Shown here piece by piece: positions 12,377-23,600 of a DNA stretch of 64,000 nt. Every line of letters begins with the position of its first letter. Position 1 is the stretch's first letter. The translations under genes and the position numbers were made by a program. A model generated the notes under the pieces. It made no database searches and was not told the DNA's origin. It was given only the letters and a program-made list of their open reading frames with translations. Source of the stretch: Lindgomyces ingoldianus (lineage: Eukaryota > Ascomycota > Dothideomycetes > Pleosporales > Lindgomycetaceae). Location: contig NW_022985166.1 in assembly GCF_010093535.1 (NCBI RefSeq), forward strand, positions 1,520,978 to 1,584,977, read 5' to 3'.

Positions 12377-14738
12377 ATGCGTCTCTCTTGTGCCATTGCC
12401 TCCTCTCTGCTGGCAGCAACTACTCTTGCCACTACAAACAGCAGGTTCTTTAGGCGAGCCAGTGATTCAGGCTACACGCTCAAGGAAGGCCCTTTGGATA
12501 CACCATGGACGAGCAAAGTCGGCACGAATCCATGGCCAGAATACCCTCGACCGCAGCTCCAACGTTCAGAATGGAAGACACTTAACGGAGTATGGCGCTA
12601 CCAGAATGCGACCAGCTCGGACGATGTAAACCGGCCACCATATGGTGTCAATCTTACATCTCCAGTATTGGTCCCATTCTGTCTGGAGAGCGCGCTCTCA
12701 GGTATGAAAAAAAAAAAGTTGGCATAGCGCCCGAGATATGCTTACTTTTAGAAACAGGCGTCATGGCCAAGTGGGCCATCAATAGCTGGTACCAGACCTC
12801 TTTCACTGTTCCATCATCGTGGTCTGGCAATCGCGTGCTTTTGAATTTTGGAGCTGTGGATTATGAAGCTACAATCTTCCTGAATGGCCAGCAAGTTGGC
12901 TTCCATCGTGGCGGATATTTCACTTTCACAATTGATGTGACCGACCACTTGTCCGCAAATGGTACGAATGAGATGTATGTGTCAAACAAGTTTGGTTTCG
13001 CAGTCGAGACTAACTAGCCAAAATGTAGGTTCGTTTTTGTGCATGATCCAACAGATATGGGTGATGTCCAGATCCCGATTGGCAAGCAGACTCTTCACCC
13101 ATCACATATTTTCTACACCCCATGCAGTGGGATTTGGCAGAGCGTGTGGCTTGAATCGGCTCCTTCCAATCATATTACCCAGCTAGATGTTAGTGCAGAC
13201 ATGAACGGAAGGGGTAAGGGAAATTCTCTAATTGGAATGGTAATGTTGCTGACCGCCTCTCAGTCAATGTCACAGTCCACGCCTCTAACAACGGGAGCAC
13301 ACTTGTGGAGATCACCATCTATGAGCCAAAATCTACGGCTGTCAAGACCACTGCCAAGGGGACCTCTGGTGGCGCGTTCCAGTTCACAGTGGATTCGCCT
13401 GATCTGTGGTCGCCCGACCAACCCACTTTGTACAACATAACAGTTAAAATGGGTGATGACACGGTCCAGAGTTATACTGGATTCAGGACTATTTCCAAAG
13501 GCACGGTAAATGATGTCCATCGTGTGCTCCTAAATGGCGAAGTGATATTTCCCTTTGGAACCCTAGACCAGGGTTTCTGGCCAGATGGGATTTACACAGC
13601 TCCAAGCCGAGAGGCCATGATTTATGACTTACAGGTGTTGAAAGGGGTGGGGTACAATATGCTTCGCAAGCATTTATGTTTCCCCTATCTTTTCAGCATG
13701 GCTCTTTTTGCTAACGCCTTTTAGATCAAAGTTGAGCCTGCTTTATTCTACCAAGCATGCGACGAAATAGGTATCATGGTCATTCAAGATATGCCTTCGC
13801 TGCGGACTCAAGTTCAGCGACCTGGTTCGACTGCGTGTAATGATGGCGTACCTGTTGGCTATGCAAGCGCACAAGCAGAGTTCGAGAGAGAGCTTCCATT
13901 ACTTATTGAACAACACAAGAGCTACCCTAGCATCATTACCTGGGTAATAAGGACTTTCTACTTCTTTCTCGACCATAACCCTGACTAAAGTACTCTCTAG
14001 ATTATCTATAATGAAGGTTGGGGTCAAGAAGTTGACAAGGAATATCCAGAATTCCGATTGACTAATTTAATCCGTTCGCTCGATCCCACTCGGCTCATTA
14101 ATTCGGTGACCGGATGGGATGATCATGGGGCTGGTGATTTCCACGTAAGAACTGCTTCTACCGGTTGCCTGCACTGTCTATTACTGACTCCCGATTCAGG
14201 ACAACCACCATTACGCAAATCCACAATGTGGAACGCCATTCTACTCAACTGCGTCAACTCCTTACGATGGAAAACGAATCGGAATTCAGGGTGAATTCGG
14301 GGGTATCGGTAATAACGTTTCGATCGAGCAGTAAGTGCAACTGCCCATCCCACTCTTCTTCATTCGCTCTTAGTACCTAAAAATACACGACCTGACCATT
14401 CTTGTAGTCTTTGGAAGGTCCAACCATCCATAAATGCCATAAACCAAACTTATGAACTCGACGACACGGTCGAGATTTGGAACTACCGCGCTCACGTCCT
14501 GCTCATGGAGTTGAAGGACCAGATCGACCGGTTCGCTTGTTCCGGCGCTATTTGGACGCAGACTACTGATGTCGAGGGCGAAGTCAACGGAATGGTGACT
14601 TACGATCGACGCATCAACCGCATGAACATCGATCAGTGGAAGTCTGATATCAAAGCTCTTTATGACGCCGTCGCAGCGAGATCGGACAACTCGAGTATGA
14701 GGATGATGCCGAGGCAAGACGGCATCGGAAGCTTGTAG
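12377..14738 (+). CDS. Secreted GH2 glycoside hydrolase, splice-donor lesion in intron 4
   Basis: A glycoside hydrolase family 2 enzyme (beta-galactosidase/beta-glucuronidase-like; substrate not predictable). Model: exons 12377-12701, 12758-12974, 13029-13213, 13264-13673, 13725-13943, 14001-14144, 14200-14330 and 14408-14738; 653 aa if all introns are removed. A signal peptide (about residues 1-18) is followed by the sugar-binding jelly roll (FLNGQQVGFHRGG), an Ig-like domain and the TIM barrel. The acid/base is in YNEGWGQ (E457) and the nucleophile in IQGEFGG (E532). All phases agree. However, intron 4 (13674-13724) starts TTATGT where GTATGT is expected, while its CTAAC branch point and TTTTAG end are intact. 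Read through, the intron ends in an in-frame TAG. The intact frame elsewhere suggests a recent mutation, a rare non-canonical intron or a sequence error. Intron 1 could also end six bases earlier (12751), adding two residues. Confidence 0.85.
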
Positions 14739-15121
14739 GCCGTGTGCATGATTGATTACCGGGTTTCATAATTCTTGCTTTTGCATGTCAGTGAAAAGTT
14801 CCGGATGTTGCGGGCTTACCATTATAGGTGAATGGAGGATTCGGAACGAGACTCCGTTCTATTAAAGGGTGACTACATTGGATGGGTGGGGTTACCACGC
14901 TTAGGAGAGCCTTTAGAGAGAATCTCCCATCATCTTAACTTGTAGCCTCGCGCTAACTTTAGATGGTTATCCTAGTGTCTTTCATTCATACATATTTACA
15001 ACTTCTCTAATCCTATCTTGGCCTATTTTCTCGACCGCCCATGGCTGGTTTCCTGCGCCTGCCTGGAACTCCAACTTTTCCTACATATATACCAACATAT
15101 CAGGTGTCAAGCCGAAGCGAC
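14739..15121. other. Convergent 3' spacer
   Basis: A 383-bp spacer between the stops of two convergent genes. Presumably 3' UTR sequence on both strands; no gene or repeat is seen. Confidence 0.5.
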
Positions 15122-16660
15122 TTACAATCTGACCATTTCAGCTGGAAAGGAAGGCACAAGTGGCACGCTATCAGAAATCATGCTTCCTCTCATGAACGCT
15201 CCACTCCTCCGCACCCAGTGACCAACACCATGCATACTCCAATGCCGTATAGCGCGCTGCTCAGGAGAAAGAGTGGGCGCCGGTCGCTTTGGTTTAAGGG
15301 GTATATTGATGGTCTGCTTATGGATTTGTTCTGCGTCTTGCGCTTTCTCTTCTTTTAGCTTTTCTGGTTGCCCTTGCATCATGCTAGAAGGCGACGACGA
15401 AGCCGCGGAGTTGACAAGAGGTGATGTAGGAGGTAGAGAGACAACTGTTTGAATTGGTTTGCATCGTGGTATAGATTGAAGCCCGACGGTTGGGGCCGAC
15501 TTCACCCTTTCCATACCTAAGCCTTTCTGCCGCGACCCGTTGCCAATACGATCAAACGAGCTCGTTCGCCTCAAGATGGATGACCCAGAAGCCTGGTGCC
15601 AAACTGAGGGCATGGAAATTTGTCGCTTTAGCTGCGGTTTGGCGGGGTCAACAGCTGAAGGAGGTGCTAGCGTGGGTAACATTCCAACAGGCTTCCGTCG
15701 TGGCACTGACTGTGGTTCCACAATCGATTCCAGGTTCACCTTGACTACGTTTCCTCGCTTTTGAGGCAAAGCTTCTCCCGTGAACGAACTTGCCCTTCTC
15801 AGGATCGATGGTCCAGCTGCTTGACCTCGTATCGACGGTAAGGAGGTCCGTCGCGTGGCGATGGGATGTGCGACCGGCGACGGTGTGCTGATGAGGAAGG
15901 GTCCAGTCCACTCGGACTGGCGGCGCAGAGGCGCACTACCCGCGATAATCGAGTCATTGGGTGCAGGAGTAATGATTTCAGGGTCTTTAGAAAACGAGAC
16001 TTTCTTTGAAGGCTTGCGCAGTGGCTTGACATCTTCGGGAGCATCTTCGGGTATGGAAGCCATCCGTTCTTCGGGCCTCCACGCCGACAAAGGAAGCACT
16101 GATGTGGATGGGCCTTCCTCCAGGTTGTCGTATATGAAAGTTGGTAACCGGGGTGATGATGCATTTGATCTCCTCCTTGGGAATGATGCTGACTCTCCCC
16201 AATCTTTTTCACGCAACTCGTCCACTTCAAACATAGGTTTTGACTTCCGTATCGGTGCGCTTCTCCTCTTCTCAACGACTCGCTCTTTTCCTTTCCATCG
16301 CTGCTCCCTTGCACCGACCCAGTCTTGATGGACAGCAGGCAAGACTAAACCCTCTAGAGGAGCAGACTTGGTCTTCCAGCGCCTCGTTGATTGCGAGACT
16401 TGTCTTGTCGGAAGACCACCAGGATTCGGGTTTGCCCGTCTTCCTTCGTTGCAAGTTGGATATACTGGTGATTCGGTGCGAGCCGGCTGTTTACTCTTGA
16501 CGTCCTTGAATTCGCGCGATTGCGGTTGAGGCCGTTGTTCTTCTGCAAGATCCGAGAAGGAAGGATCCGAAAGAGTCGAATGGAGATTCACCGGTATCGA
16601 GGAGCTCAATAACATAAATGGGAGACAGGCCTGCATGCTAACTTTTTCGATTCCTGTCAT
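15122..16660 (-). CDS. Ser/Arg-rich protein of unknown function with internal duplication
   Basis: A 512-aa single-exon frame. I do not recognise a family. The protein is rich in Ser, Pro and Arg and is probably disordered. Basophilic kinase-type sites recur: RRRS (162-165), LRRQS (245-249), TRRTS (269-273), LRRAS (287-291), LKRQIS (344-349) and LRRTS (363-367). Residues about 269-332 and 344-411 are an internal duplication: both copies contain R-x-S-[LM]-P-S, then SILRR-[AT]-SSF, then QS-[VI]-PR-x-KP, then a Pro-rich end. KKVSFSKDPEI (219-229) resembles an RVxF/SF phospho-docking type motif. The C-terminal part (about 460-495: RAIRHWSMHGVGHWVRRSG) is more hydrophobic and may be a small helix. 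The frame length, together with the structured repetition, makes a real gene likely. Function unknown. Confidence 0.65.
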   Translation of the reverse strand: MTGIEKVSMQACLPFMLLSSSIPVNLHSTLSDPSFSDLAEEQRPQPQSREFKDVKSKQPARTESPVYPTCNEGRRANPNPGGLPTRQVSQSTRRWKTKSAPLEGLVLPAVHQDWVGAREQRWKGKERVVEKRRSAPIRKSKPMFEVDELREKDWGESASFPRRRSNASSPRLPTFIYDNLEEGPSTSVLPLSAWRPEERMASIPEDAPEDVKPLRKPSKKVSFSKDPEIITPAPNDSIIAGSAPLRRQSEWTGPFLISTPSPVAHPIATRRTSLPSIRGQAAGPSILRRASSFTGEALPQKRGNVVKVNLESIVEPQSVPRRKPVGMLPTLAPPSAVDPAKPQLKRQISMPSVWHQASGSSILRRTSSFDRIGNGSRQKGLGMERVKSAPTVGLQSIPRCKPIQTVVSLPPTSPLVNSAASSSPSSMMQGQPEKLKEEKAQDAEQIHKQTINIPLKPKRPAPTLSPEQRAIRHWSMHGVGHWVRRSGAFMRGSMISDSVPLVPSFPAEMVRL

Positions 16661-17374
16661 AAATTCCTAAATGGGGCCAAAAATCCAAGCGATTCTTCTC
16701 GCCTGCAGTCAAGCAACAACACCGAAGAATATGTTGGAAGCGAGATCAGGAAATTCGAGAATCAAACCATTGATTAAACAATCAAAACGAAATCAGCCAT
16801 CTTACCCCTTCCTCCAACACCGGGGCATTACAAAAGCCTTGTGGTCCGCCACCCTCACAATGCCTCTCCCAACGACGATCTTCTGTTGGAATCTCGTTTT
16901 GTCCCGCGCTTACTTTCCATTTTCTCCTCCCGAGAAGATCATATTTTGGATCTCGAGCTCCAGAGTGGAGACATTGGAAACGCCGACCCCTGACTCGGGA
17001 CCGGGAGCTAAGGCTTTTCTGGAGGAGGTGACCTGGGGCTTGGGACAGGAGTGGGTGCTGGGGTCTGCACAGTCAATACCCATGTGCGTCATCGGGGTTC
17101 TGGGAACGGGGAATTCGGCTATAGAAATAAAGAAGCCAATTGTAGATGCTTATCTGAGATTTACGCGGAGTCGGGTCAGAAGTAGAGTTCGGAGATCTAA
17201 GACTCATCTTCGGGGTTGGGATGACCGATCGACAATCGATAAGCCCCAGATACGACCACGTGTGGATTCCCACAAATCCTCGAGGTATTCGTTCGAAATT
17301 CAGAAAATAGACATCTGTCATTCACGGAAGGGGTTTTGTTTCGAGTGGAGAGGAACCTGAGGGAGAAATAAATA
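16661..17374. other. Intergenic with one uncertain open frame
   Basis: A plus-strand frame is open from 16671 to 17360 (229 codons) but shows no domain, no signal peptide and no conserved-looking segment. A competing minus-strand frame crosses it. It is more likely the shared promoter region of the divergent Ser/Arg-rich gene and the acetyltransferase gene. Confidence 0.4.
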
Positions 17375-18058
17375 ATGGCAACCTGCGACCCCTTCCGCAG
17401 CGCCCGCCTCATCTACCGCGCCGTGCACCCAGAAAAAGACAAAGATCTGTTCAACGCCATCAACGACGACCGTATCGGCTTCCAGAACAGCAACGCCGCT
17501 AACATCCGTCTCCCAGGCCCCGCTGACGCCGAGAAGTTCTTGAAAGAGATTGCAGAGGAAGTCCTGCTAGGCGCTGTCATTTGCCTTCCCGAAGCTGCAG
17601 CCATAAGCTCTGCTTCAGCCTCAGAAAATATCCGTGAAGCCACTCAGCAGCCGCTGAAGAAAGGGAAAGTAGTGGCGAAAGGGAACGCAGGTACACCGAT
17701 CGGCCAGATCCACCTCAAAGCTGCAAGCCGGCACATGGCGCATCACCGCAACACGGAAATAGGGATCGATATCTTACCCCAGTATCAGGGCAAAGGGTAT
17801 GGCTCTGAAGCTATTCAATGGGCGCTGCGGTTTGCGTTTGAAAGGGCGGGGCTGCACAGGGTTACGATTCGCGCCTTTGAGTGGAATGATGGCGCTGTGA
17901 GGTTGTATCGAAAATTGGGGTTTAAGGAAGAGGGGAAAGTGCGGGATGAGCTGTGGTTTGAGGGGAGGTGGTGGGATGGGGTGTTTTTTGGAATGTTGGA
18001 GGGGGAGTGGAGAGAGCTGAGGGCAAAGGAAGGGAAGGAGGAAATTGAATTGCTTTAG
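17375..18058 (+). CDS. GNAT-family N-acetyltransferase
   Basis: A single-exon 227-aa acetyltransferase of the RimJ/RimL-like GNAT_3 type. It opens with SARLIYRAVHPEKDKDLF, then has a core strand with IGIDILPQYQGKGYGSEAIQ. The QYQGKGYGSEA segment (near residues 137-147) is the acetyl-CoA pyrophosphate-binding Q/RxxGxG/A motif. It ends with HRVTIRAFEWNDGAVRLYRKLGF and EGKVRDELWFEGRWWD, the typical motif B and C-terminal end. An Ala/Ser/Lys-rich insert (about 70-105) replaces the usual short loop. In fungi such proteins acetylate small molecules or protein N-termini; the substrate cannot be told from sequence. The 3' third is markedly G-rich. The start follows an A-rich AATAATGGC context. Confidence 0.88.
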   Translation: MATCDPFRSARLIYRAVHPEKDKDLFNAINDDRIGFQNSNAANIRLPGPADAEKFLKEIAEEVLLGAVICLPEAAAISSASASENIREATQQPLKKGKVVAKGNAGTPIGQIHLKAASRHMAHHRNTEIGIDILPQYQGKGYGSEAIQWALRFAFERAGLHRVTIRAFEWNDGAVRLYRKLGFKEEGKVRDELWFEGRWWDGVFFGMLEGEWRELRAKEGKEEIELL

Positions 18059-18457
18059 GGTTGGCTTGTATGCAGAGCGAGAGAGTGGTAAAGAGTTGTC
18101 TGAAGCTACGTTCTCAGTAGGGCCTCCAGCGGTCAAGAAATTGCAAATTTACACTGGGGAAATCTTGTCGTCTAACACGGAATATGACAGGGCTAACTTA
18201 GGACAGAAGTGTATATCCAGTTAACGTTATCCTGGATTCTAGGAAGAGTTTTGAAAGATTGACTTCATCCTGGTAATGCTCCATGCTATGTGATAACAAA
18301 GTGTGTGGTACAAACCCAGCTTGCTTATCCTCATTTCTACCCTTTTACTCATCCCAACTATCCCATTCCACAGACCTCCCTTAACTGTGCGAGTCTACTT
18401 ACTAATCAGCACGCATGCTTCCCACAAAACCCCAAGATACTTACATAAGGACACTCG
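18059..18457. other. Intergenic, no supported gene
   Basis: About 400 bp between the acetyltransferase stop and the small secreted frame on the minus strand. No gene or repeat recognised. Confidence 0.5.
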
Positions 18458-18676
18458 TCACGAAAGTATCTCACACTTATGAAGATCAGGTTTCGGCCCA
18501 AAGCAAGCCTTTTTGCAGTTAATCAGTGTGCCTTCCCCCCTAGCGGCAAGGCCAATTTGTGTGGTGTTTGTGTGTTCACTCGGGGCAACTGAGGCCACTT
18601 TCTTGGCGTTTATTGGTGCGCCCAGGACGGCGGAGGCGGCGAGGAGGATATAGTAGATTGTTTCGAAGCAATGCAT
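18458..18676 (-). CDS. Putative small secreted Cys-containing peptide
   Basis: A 72-aa frame. It begins with a plausible signal peptide (MHCFETIYYILLAASAVLGA, cleavage near residue 20). The short mature part ends in INCKKACFGP and LHKCEILS, with three cysteines. Small cysteine-bearing secreted peptides beside an AT-rich transposon island are a common arrangement for fungal effector-like genes; that reading is inference. The 3' end may be incomplete: a GTAAGT lies shortly after the stop on the minus strand, so a further exon cannot be excluded. No family recognised. Confidence 0.4.
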   Translation of the reverse strand: MHCFETIYYILLAASAVLGAPINAKKVASVAPSEHTNTTQIGLAARGEGTLINCKKACFGPKPDLHKCEILS

Positions 18677-19573
18677 TTTTGCGGAAAGGTGTGGTTATGG
18701 GGGAAGATAAAGATAAGTTTTATGATTCTTTGGTTGCGAACTGAAGAGTAGTGGGATTGGAGAAGATATTTGAGTGAAAGAAAGATCTGCTTCTACTCCG
18801 CATCATAAGCTGAATTATTGTTGAGGAGAAAGAGGAGGGGTTTCGTGTTGGAAGTTTGGGTGACACTGGATTGCCGGTGGTTCATGCGGTCGGCATCTCC
18901 AATCAGGGCCGCGGAGAGGATAATCACATAGTAGCATATTGAAAAGGAGTTTCAGGTGATCGGTAGTTTGCCTCACAAGCATATCTCATTCTCTTCAAAA
19001 TAAATCTTTGAACTGTTGCGAATGATCTAACTCTTGTGTCTTCAAGGTTACTCATGTTCTTGTCATCCAAGACTTACCTAGCAAACAAGGGAATTCGCTA
19101 GCTGCTCGAATGGTTCAGAGGGCGAAGTCCCCGGGCCTGGTAATCCTTAGTCTACACAGTAGTTGAAGACAAAGAAAGGTGGGCTGGGATGAAGGTGCGT
19201 CTTGTAAGCAACTCTGGCATAGGGTTGTGGCGCCGTTTCTAAGCTAATAGAGCCTCACCTCAATCTGCAGAGAACGCCCCTCATCGCTTAATCCCCATGG
19301 TCTATCCTCTTCCGTTAACAGGTACTAAGGACTCGAGCTCGCTACTAGATTTCTTATTTTAGTTTCCTTGGTCGCTTTTTTATAGCCGCAATGAATCTTT
19401 GGCCTATCTTCTCTCAGCGCCTCTGTCCGCATTGCCAGAAGTTAATTCTCAACACAGAATAACCTGAGTATTCTTTACGAGACGAACAACCGATTATGGA
19501 GGCGGGGAACACATTCAGTGCTTTTCTGAGATCTTGATCTAGAAAAAGGTTAGTAGGAGCTAAGTTTCGCACA
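18677..19573. other. Intergenic flank of the transposon island
   Basis: About 900 bp. A short plus-strand start at 19391 (MNLWPIFSQRLCPHCQKL, with a CPHC pair) runs to a stop after 23 codons. It may be a decayed first exon of the frame at 19574-20158. Otherwise nothing is seen. Confidence 0.35.
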
Positions 19574-20158
19574 TTGTTTTTCATATCGGCACTCATGAAA
19601 TTTATAGAGGAAACTTTCGATGTCTTGCACAAAAGTCTTACATTCAAGTGGAATGATGGCGAGAAATATGCCACAGCCAATCCGTTCGGCGATCCTAGGC
19701 AGTTTCAGTACCACACCCCCTGGATCTTTGACACCCAAAATGACGTATTGCGCGACACCAATTGCGGCGGTTGCAGTCAGATTCCACCTGCACTTTTTCG
19801 AGAGCGTGTTGTAAATATATCTGATATGGAATCAATCGGCGGGCTTGTACCCTTACCTTTCGAGCCAACATTCGATTCAGAAATGCCTTCCTGGGACCGC
19901 AATTTGACACAAATTTTGCGCTGCGATTTTCATACCCAGTGGAGACATATTCCTCGAAATGAGTACAACCCCGTGACCCTACGAGTACTTGCAAAAGCTA
20001 TCGTACTTCGAAGTTCACCACAGCACTGGGGGACATGGCCACAGGGCGTGTCTCTTTACACACCCAGGAGGGATGTCTTCGCCTCCCTCTCTTGGTCTCT
20101 TCGGTGGTACGCGCTACCTGATAAATTGATCCCATGTATGTCTTGCAGGTGGAACTGA
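19574..20158 (+). pseudogene. Unrecognised open frame next to the AT-rich island, perhaps a gene fragment
   Basis: A 194-codon frame. The segment after the poor start region reads like real protein (for example NPFGDPRQFQYHTPWIFDTQ, then LFRERVVNISDMESIGGLVP, then PSWDRNLTQILRC). I do not recognise the family. It has no signal peptide or membrane segment. It ends just 70 bp before the left end of the outer inverted-repeat element, so its 3' part may be missing or decayed. I call it a fragment rather than a gene because the N-terminus is unclear and no downstream exon can be followed. Confidence 0.3.
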
Positions 20159-20629
20159 AAATGGAGAACCCAAATAGTCTGGCACAGGAAGGCCGTGGGT
20201 GGGGACGCCACGCTGTTTTGTCACTGTCATGGTGTTTAATAGAACGTAGTACTGCTCCTACTGTTCTGATAATAGCAATCTCTTAGCAGTTAGAACAAAA
20301 GCGAATTGTCTTCTGTTACTGTACAGTTAATGAGGCTATAGTTACTACAGTAACTGCCCATACTAACTAGTTTCTTAGTGTTTTGGTAACGCGTTTGCTG
20401 AGGACGTTTTCGCGCGTAGTAGTACGAGGGCTGTTGTGGAACAGGAGGTGTTAAAACGCGCATAATACACTCAATTTTGCCCTTTTTAACTATCCTATCT
20501 ATCTTTAGTACAGTTCAGTGAGTTAATTTCTTAATTTACCTGATTTTTGTCTCTAATATCACCTTTAGTGTTACTATTAGTATTCATAAAGGATTGTGTG
20601 AAGACTGTTAATTCTGCATATTACAGCCC

Positions 20630-20637
20630 ACCTCTAG
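20630..20637 (+). repeat. Target-site duplication, left copy (ACCTCTAG)
   Basis: Eight bases immediately left of the nested element's terminal repeat, identical to 23707-23714. Confidence 0.8.
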
Positions 20638-23600
20638 CAACGCTCTCAACCGAACGAAACGAAACGAAACGTAGTAATTGACGGACGTCAACGTCTCACT
20701 TTCCTGCTACGTTTGTACAGCCCAGGCGACTTAGCTGTCTGTTTTGCTGCTAAACTAAAACACACTAAAATCCTTATACTTTTTAACATTTTATCTTACT
20801 TGCTACTGTTAACATTTTACAGTATAGTAACTAGCTACTTTTAGATAAGGTTTATAAGCTTAATTAAGTTGCTCTTTATAACTTAATAACATAGCTAATT
20901 CTTCTGCAATTAAAGCGCCTTAATAGTAGCCTTAGAGAGAGAACCTCTATTAATTATAACTGTACGCTAGCCTCTACTAAAGGCTCTCTCGCAGTCGCAG
21001 CTAGTAGAGGGTATAGTAAGGAAGTTAAGGGCAATTTTAAACAGCGTAGAATACTATTTTTAACTTACTTTAAGCTACTAAGTAAGAAGGCTAGCTTATA
21101 AAAAATAGCTATCTCTTACTTTAGCATTTTAAAAGTCTTTTATATAAGTGTTAAAGTATTACTATAACTTTATTATTTTCTAAGCTTTTTTATAACTTTA
21201 GGCTCTAGTAAGAAGAGAAGTGTTAACTATAAAAGCTTTTTAGTAATAAGAGTTATAAAAGCTTATTACTAAAAGCTTTTACTAAAAAAAATCTATATTA
21301 ACTTTCTTATCTTCTTTAGCATTAATATAACGCTAGAAAATAACCTTTATTAAGGTCTCTGCCTTCTAGTACTAGAATTAGTAATAACGCTAGTAGTCCT
21401 TAAACTAAAGTATATAAAGTTATAAGTTAAGTATAGTAGTAATTACTAAGTAAAAAATAAAAAAATTAATAACTATTTTTTAAAAATATATGTTAATTTT
21501 TTTAAGTCTAAAAGAGATGCTGTTTTTAAAGTAACTATTATTAGGCTTAGAGAAAAGTTTCTTCTTTATCTACAACAGCTTATTATATAGCACTTACATA
21601 TTAATAATAAATATTTATAAAGAACTATACTTACTGTTACCTTTTAGCTATTTTATTATTTAATAAAAGACTTTAAGAAACTTAGTAAGGTGTTTAACTT
21701 TTTTTTAGTTTTTTTTACTAATAATCTTTTAAAAAGCTGTGTTGCTAGGTATGTTAGAGTTCTTAGTGTTATTATCTATGCTGCGCTACTTCTAGATAAA
21801 CTTAGTAATTAGATTCTTAAGCTCTAGGCACTGTACAAGCATTAGATATATAGAATGCTAGCAGACACTACTATTCTGTATTAAATTAAGTATGCTAAAG
21901 CTCTAGAGCTTATCCTCTTCCCCTAGAGATAATTATACAGCTATAAAGGCCTTTTAGTGTTTATGTAATAAAAAAATAGTATTAATAAAGTTATATAGCT
22001 TACTAATAACTCTATGTTTATAATAAAGCTTAAACTAATTTTAGGGAGCTGTGTTTATAAAAGTAGCTTTAAATTATAATAATCCTTTGCTATAGATAAC
22101 TGCCTTTAGCACTAATTAGATTATATAGCCTATACAGCGTATATAGTGCTCTTTATTAAGGTTAACTCTAAGATATTTAGCTAAAGCGTTAATAGTAGAG
22201 TTATTATTGTTAGACATATTATTAGTAATAAAATAACTAAATTTTAATATAATTTTATAATCCTAAATAATTTTAAAGATAGCCTACACTTAGTTAGCCC
22301 TTATATAGTTACTATAAAGGTTATAGAAGCTAATAAGTAAGTTTTATTATTAATAATTAACATTTATAAAGTAGAAGTTAGTTATTATTTATTATTAGTT
22401 TTTTAAGCTAAGACGCTAAAATAGCTTTTTTAAAGTTTTACTAAACTTACTAAAAAAGTAAGCTACTACTTTAAGAAAGAAAAGGTAGTTTAGTAAAGTT
22501 TATATATTAACACTTAACACTACTTTTAACTTAGCTAATTTTAATATTATTTAAATTTTCTTTTTCTAGCGCGTTAACTTTTACTTTATATATAATAATA
22601 TTATTACATCTAAGCTTAGGATAGTAGTAAGAAGATCTAGTTAGTTCTAAGTAAAAAAGCCTTAGAGTTTAGCTAAAAATACTGTTATAAATAATATATT
22701 ATAAAGTATAATTTAGTTTACTAATAACCTCTATAACAACTTCTTTTACTAGAGATTGTAGAAAGCAACTTAGGCTAAGCCTACTACTATAGCAGCTGTT
22801 GCTGCCTAAAGATTAAGTAAAGCATAAAAAGAATTAAGTAAGAGACTTTTATTACTACTAATATTAATTCTATGCTTTTTTTTAAAAATAGTAGCTAATA
22901 TAGCTATAGCTGTTAACTATTTTAGTAGTAGCATAATTACCTTTATAATAGCAGAGTTAGCAAAGCTAGAGCTTTACCTTTAAGCCTTCTTTAGTGTATA
23001 GCAAGTTAGCTTTATAGTTCTATACTGCTAACACTTTTTTATTACTTTAAAGCTAAGAAGAGTGTTTTACGCAGTAACCTAGCTTCTCTGCTTTTAGCTT
23101 TTTGCTAGCAAGCTATATATTATTTTACTTTATTAAAAATATAACTTTTAGATTAAAAAAAGAATCTCTAAGGTGTTCTTTTATATAAAAATTATATATA
23201 GAAGCTAGAGAGCTATTATAGAATAAGGACTTTAATAACAATAATTATAACTTCTCTAGGTAATAAAAATAAGTGTAATAGATTATATTACTACCCTAGG
23301 TTAACTAAGAGCTCTAAAAGCTCTATAACTAGCTAGTGCTCTGCATAGAAGCTTATTAACTAAGAAAATTACGCATAGTTAACATAATATTAAGATATAA
23401 AAAAATTTAGTAGTGTTAATTTAAGTAGAAAACACTGCACTTAAGTTATTAAGTAATCTTACCCCCTAATTAATAACTAGCTTATTAAAAAACTTGTCTA
23501 ACAGTGCTACAGGTCCCTACTTATTAATGTCTAAGCTAATAAGTAATCTTTACTTAAAAGTTAAGCTTTTAAGACGCAGTACAGTCTGCAGCTATAACTT

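Noticed and set aside
16671..17360. 229-codon plus-strand frame between the Ser/Arg-rich gene and the acetyltransferase gene
   Set aside because: No domain, signal peptide or conserved-looking segment. It lies in the divergent promoter region and competes with minus frames.
2440..18058. Secondary-metabolite gene cluster
   Set aside because: No backbone enzyme (PKS, NRPS, terpene synthase) and no transporter set. The acetyltransferase and carbohydrate-active genes do not make a cluster.
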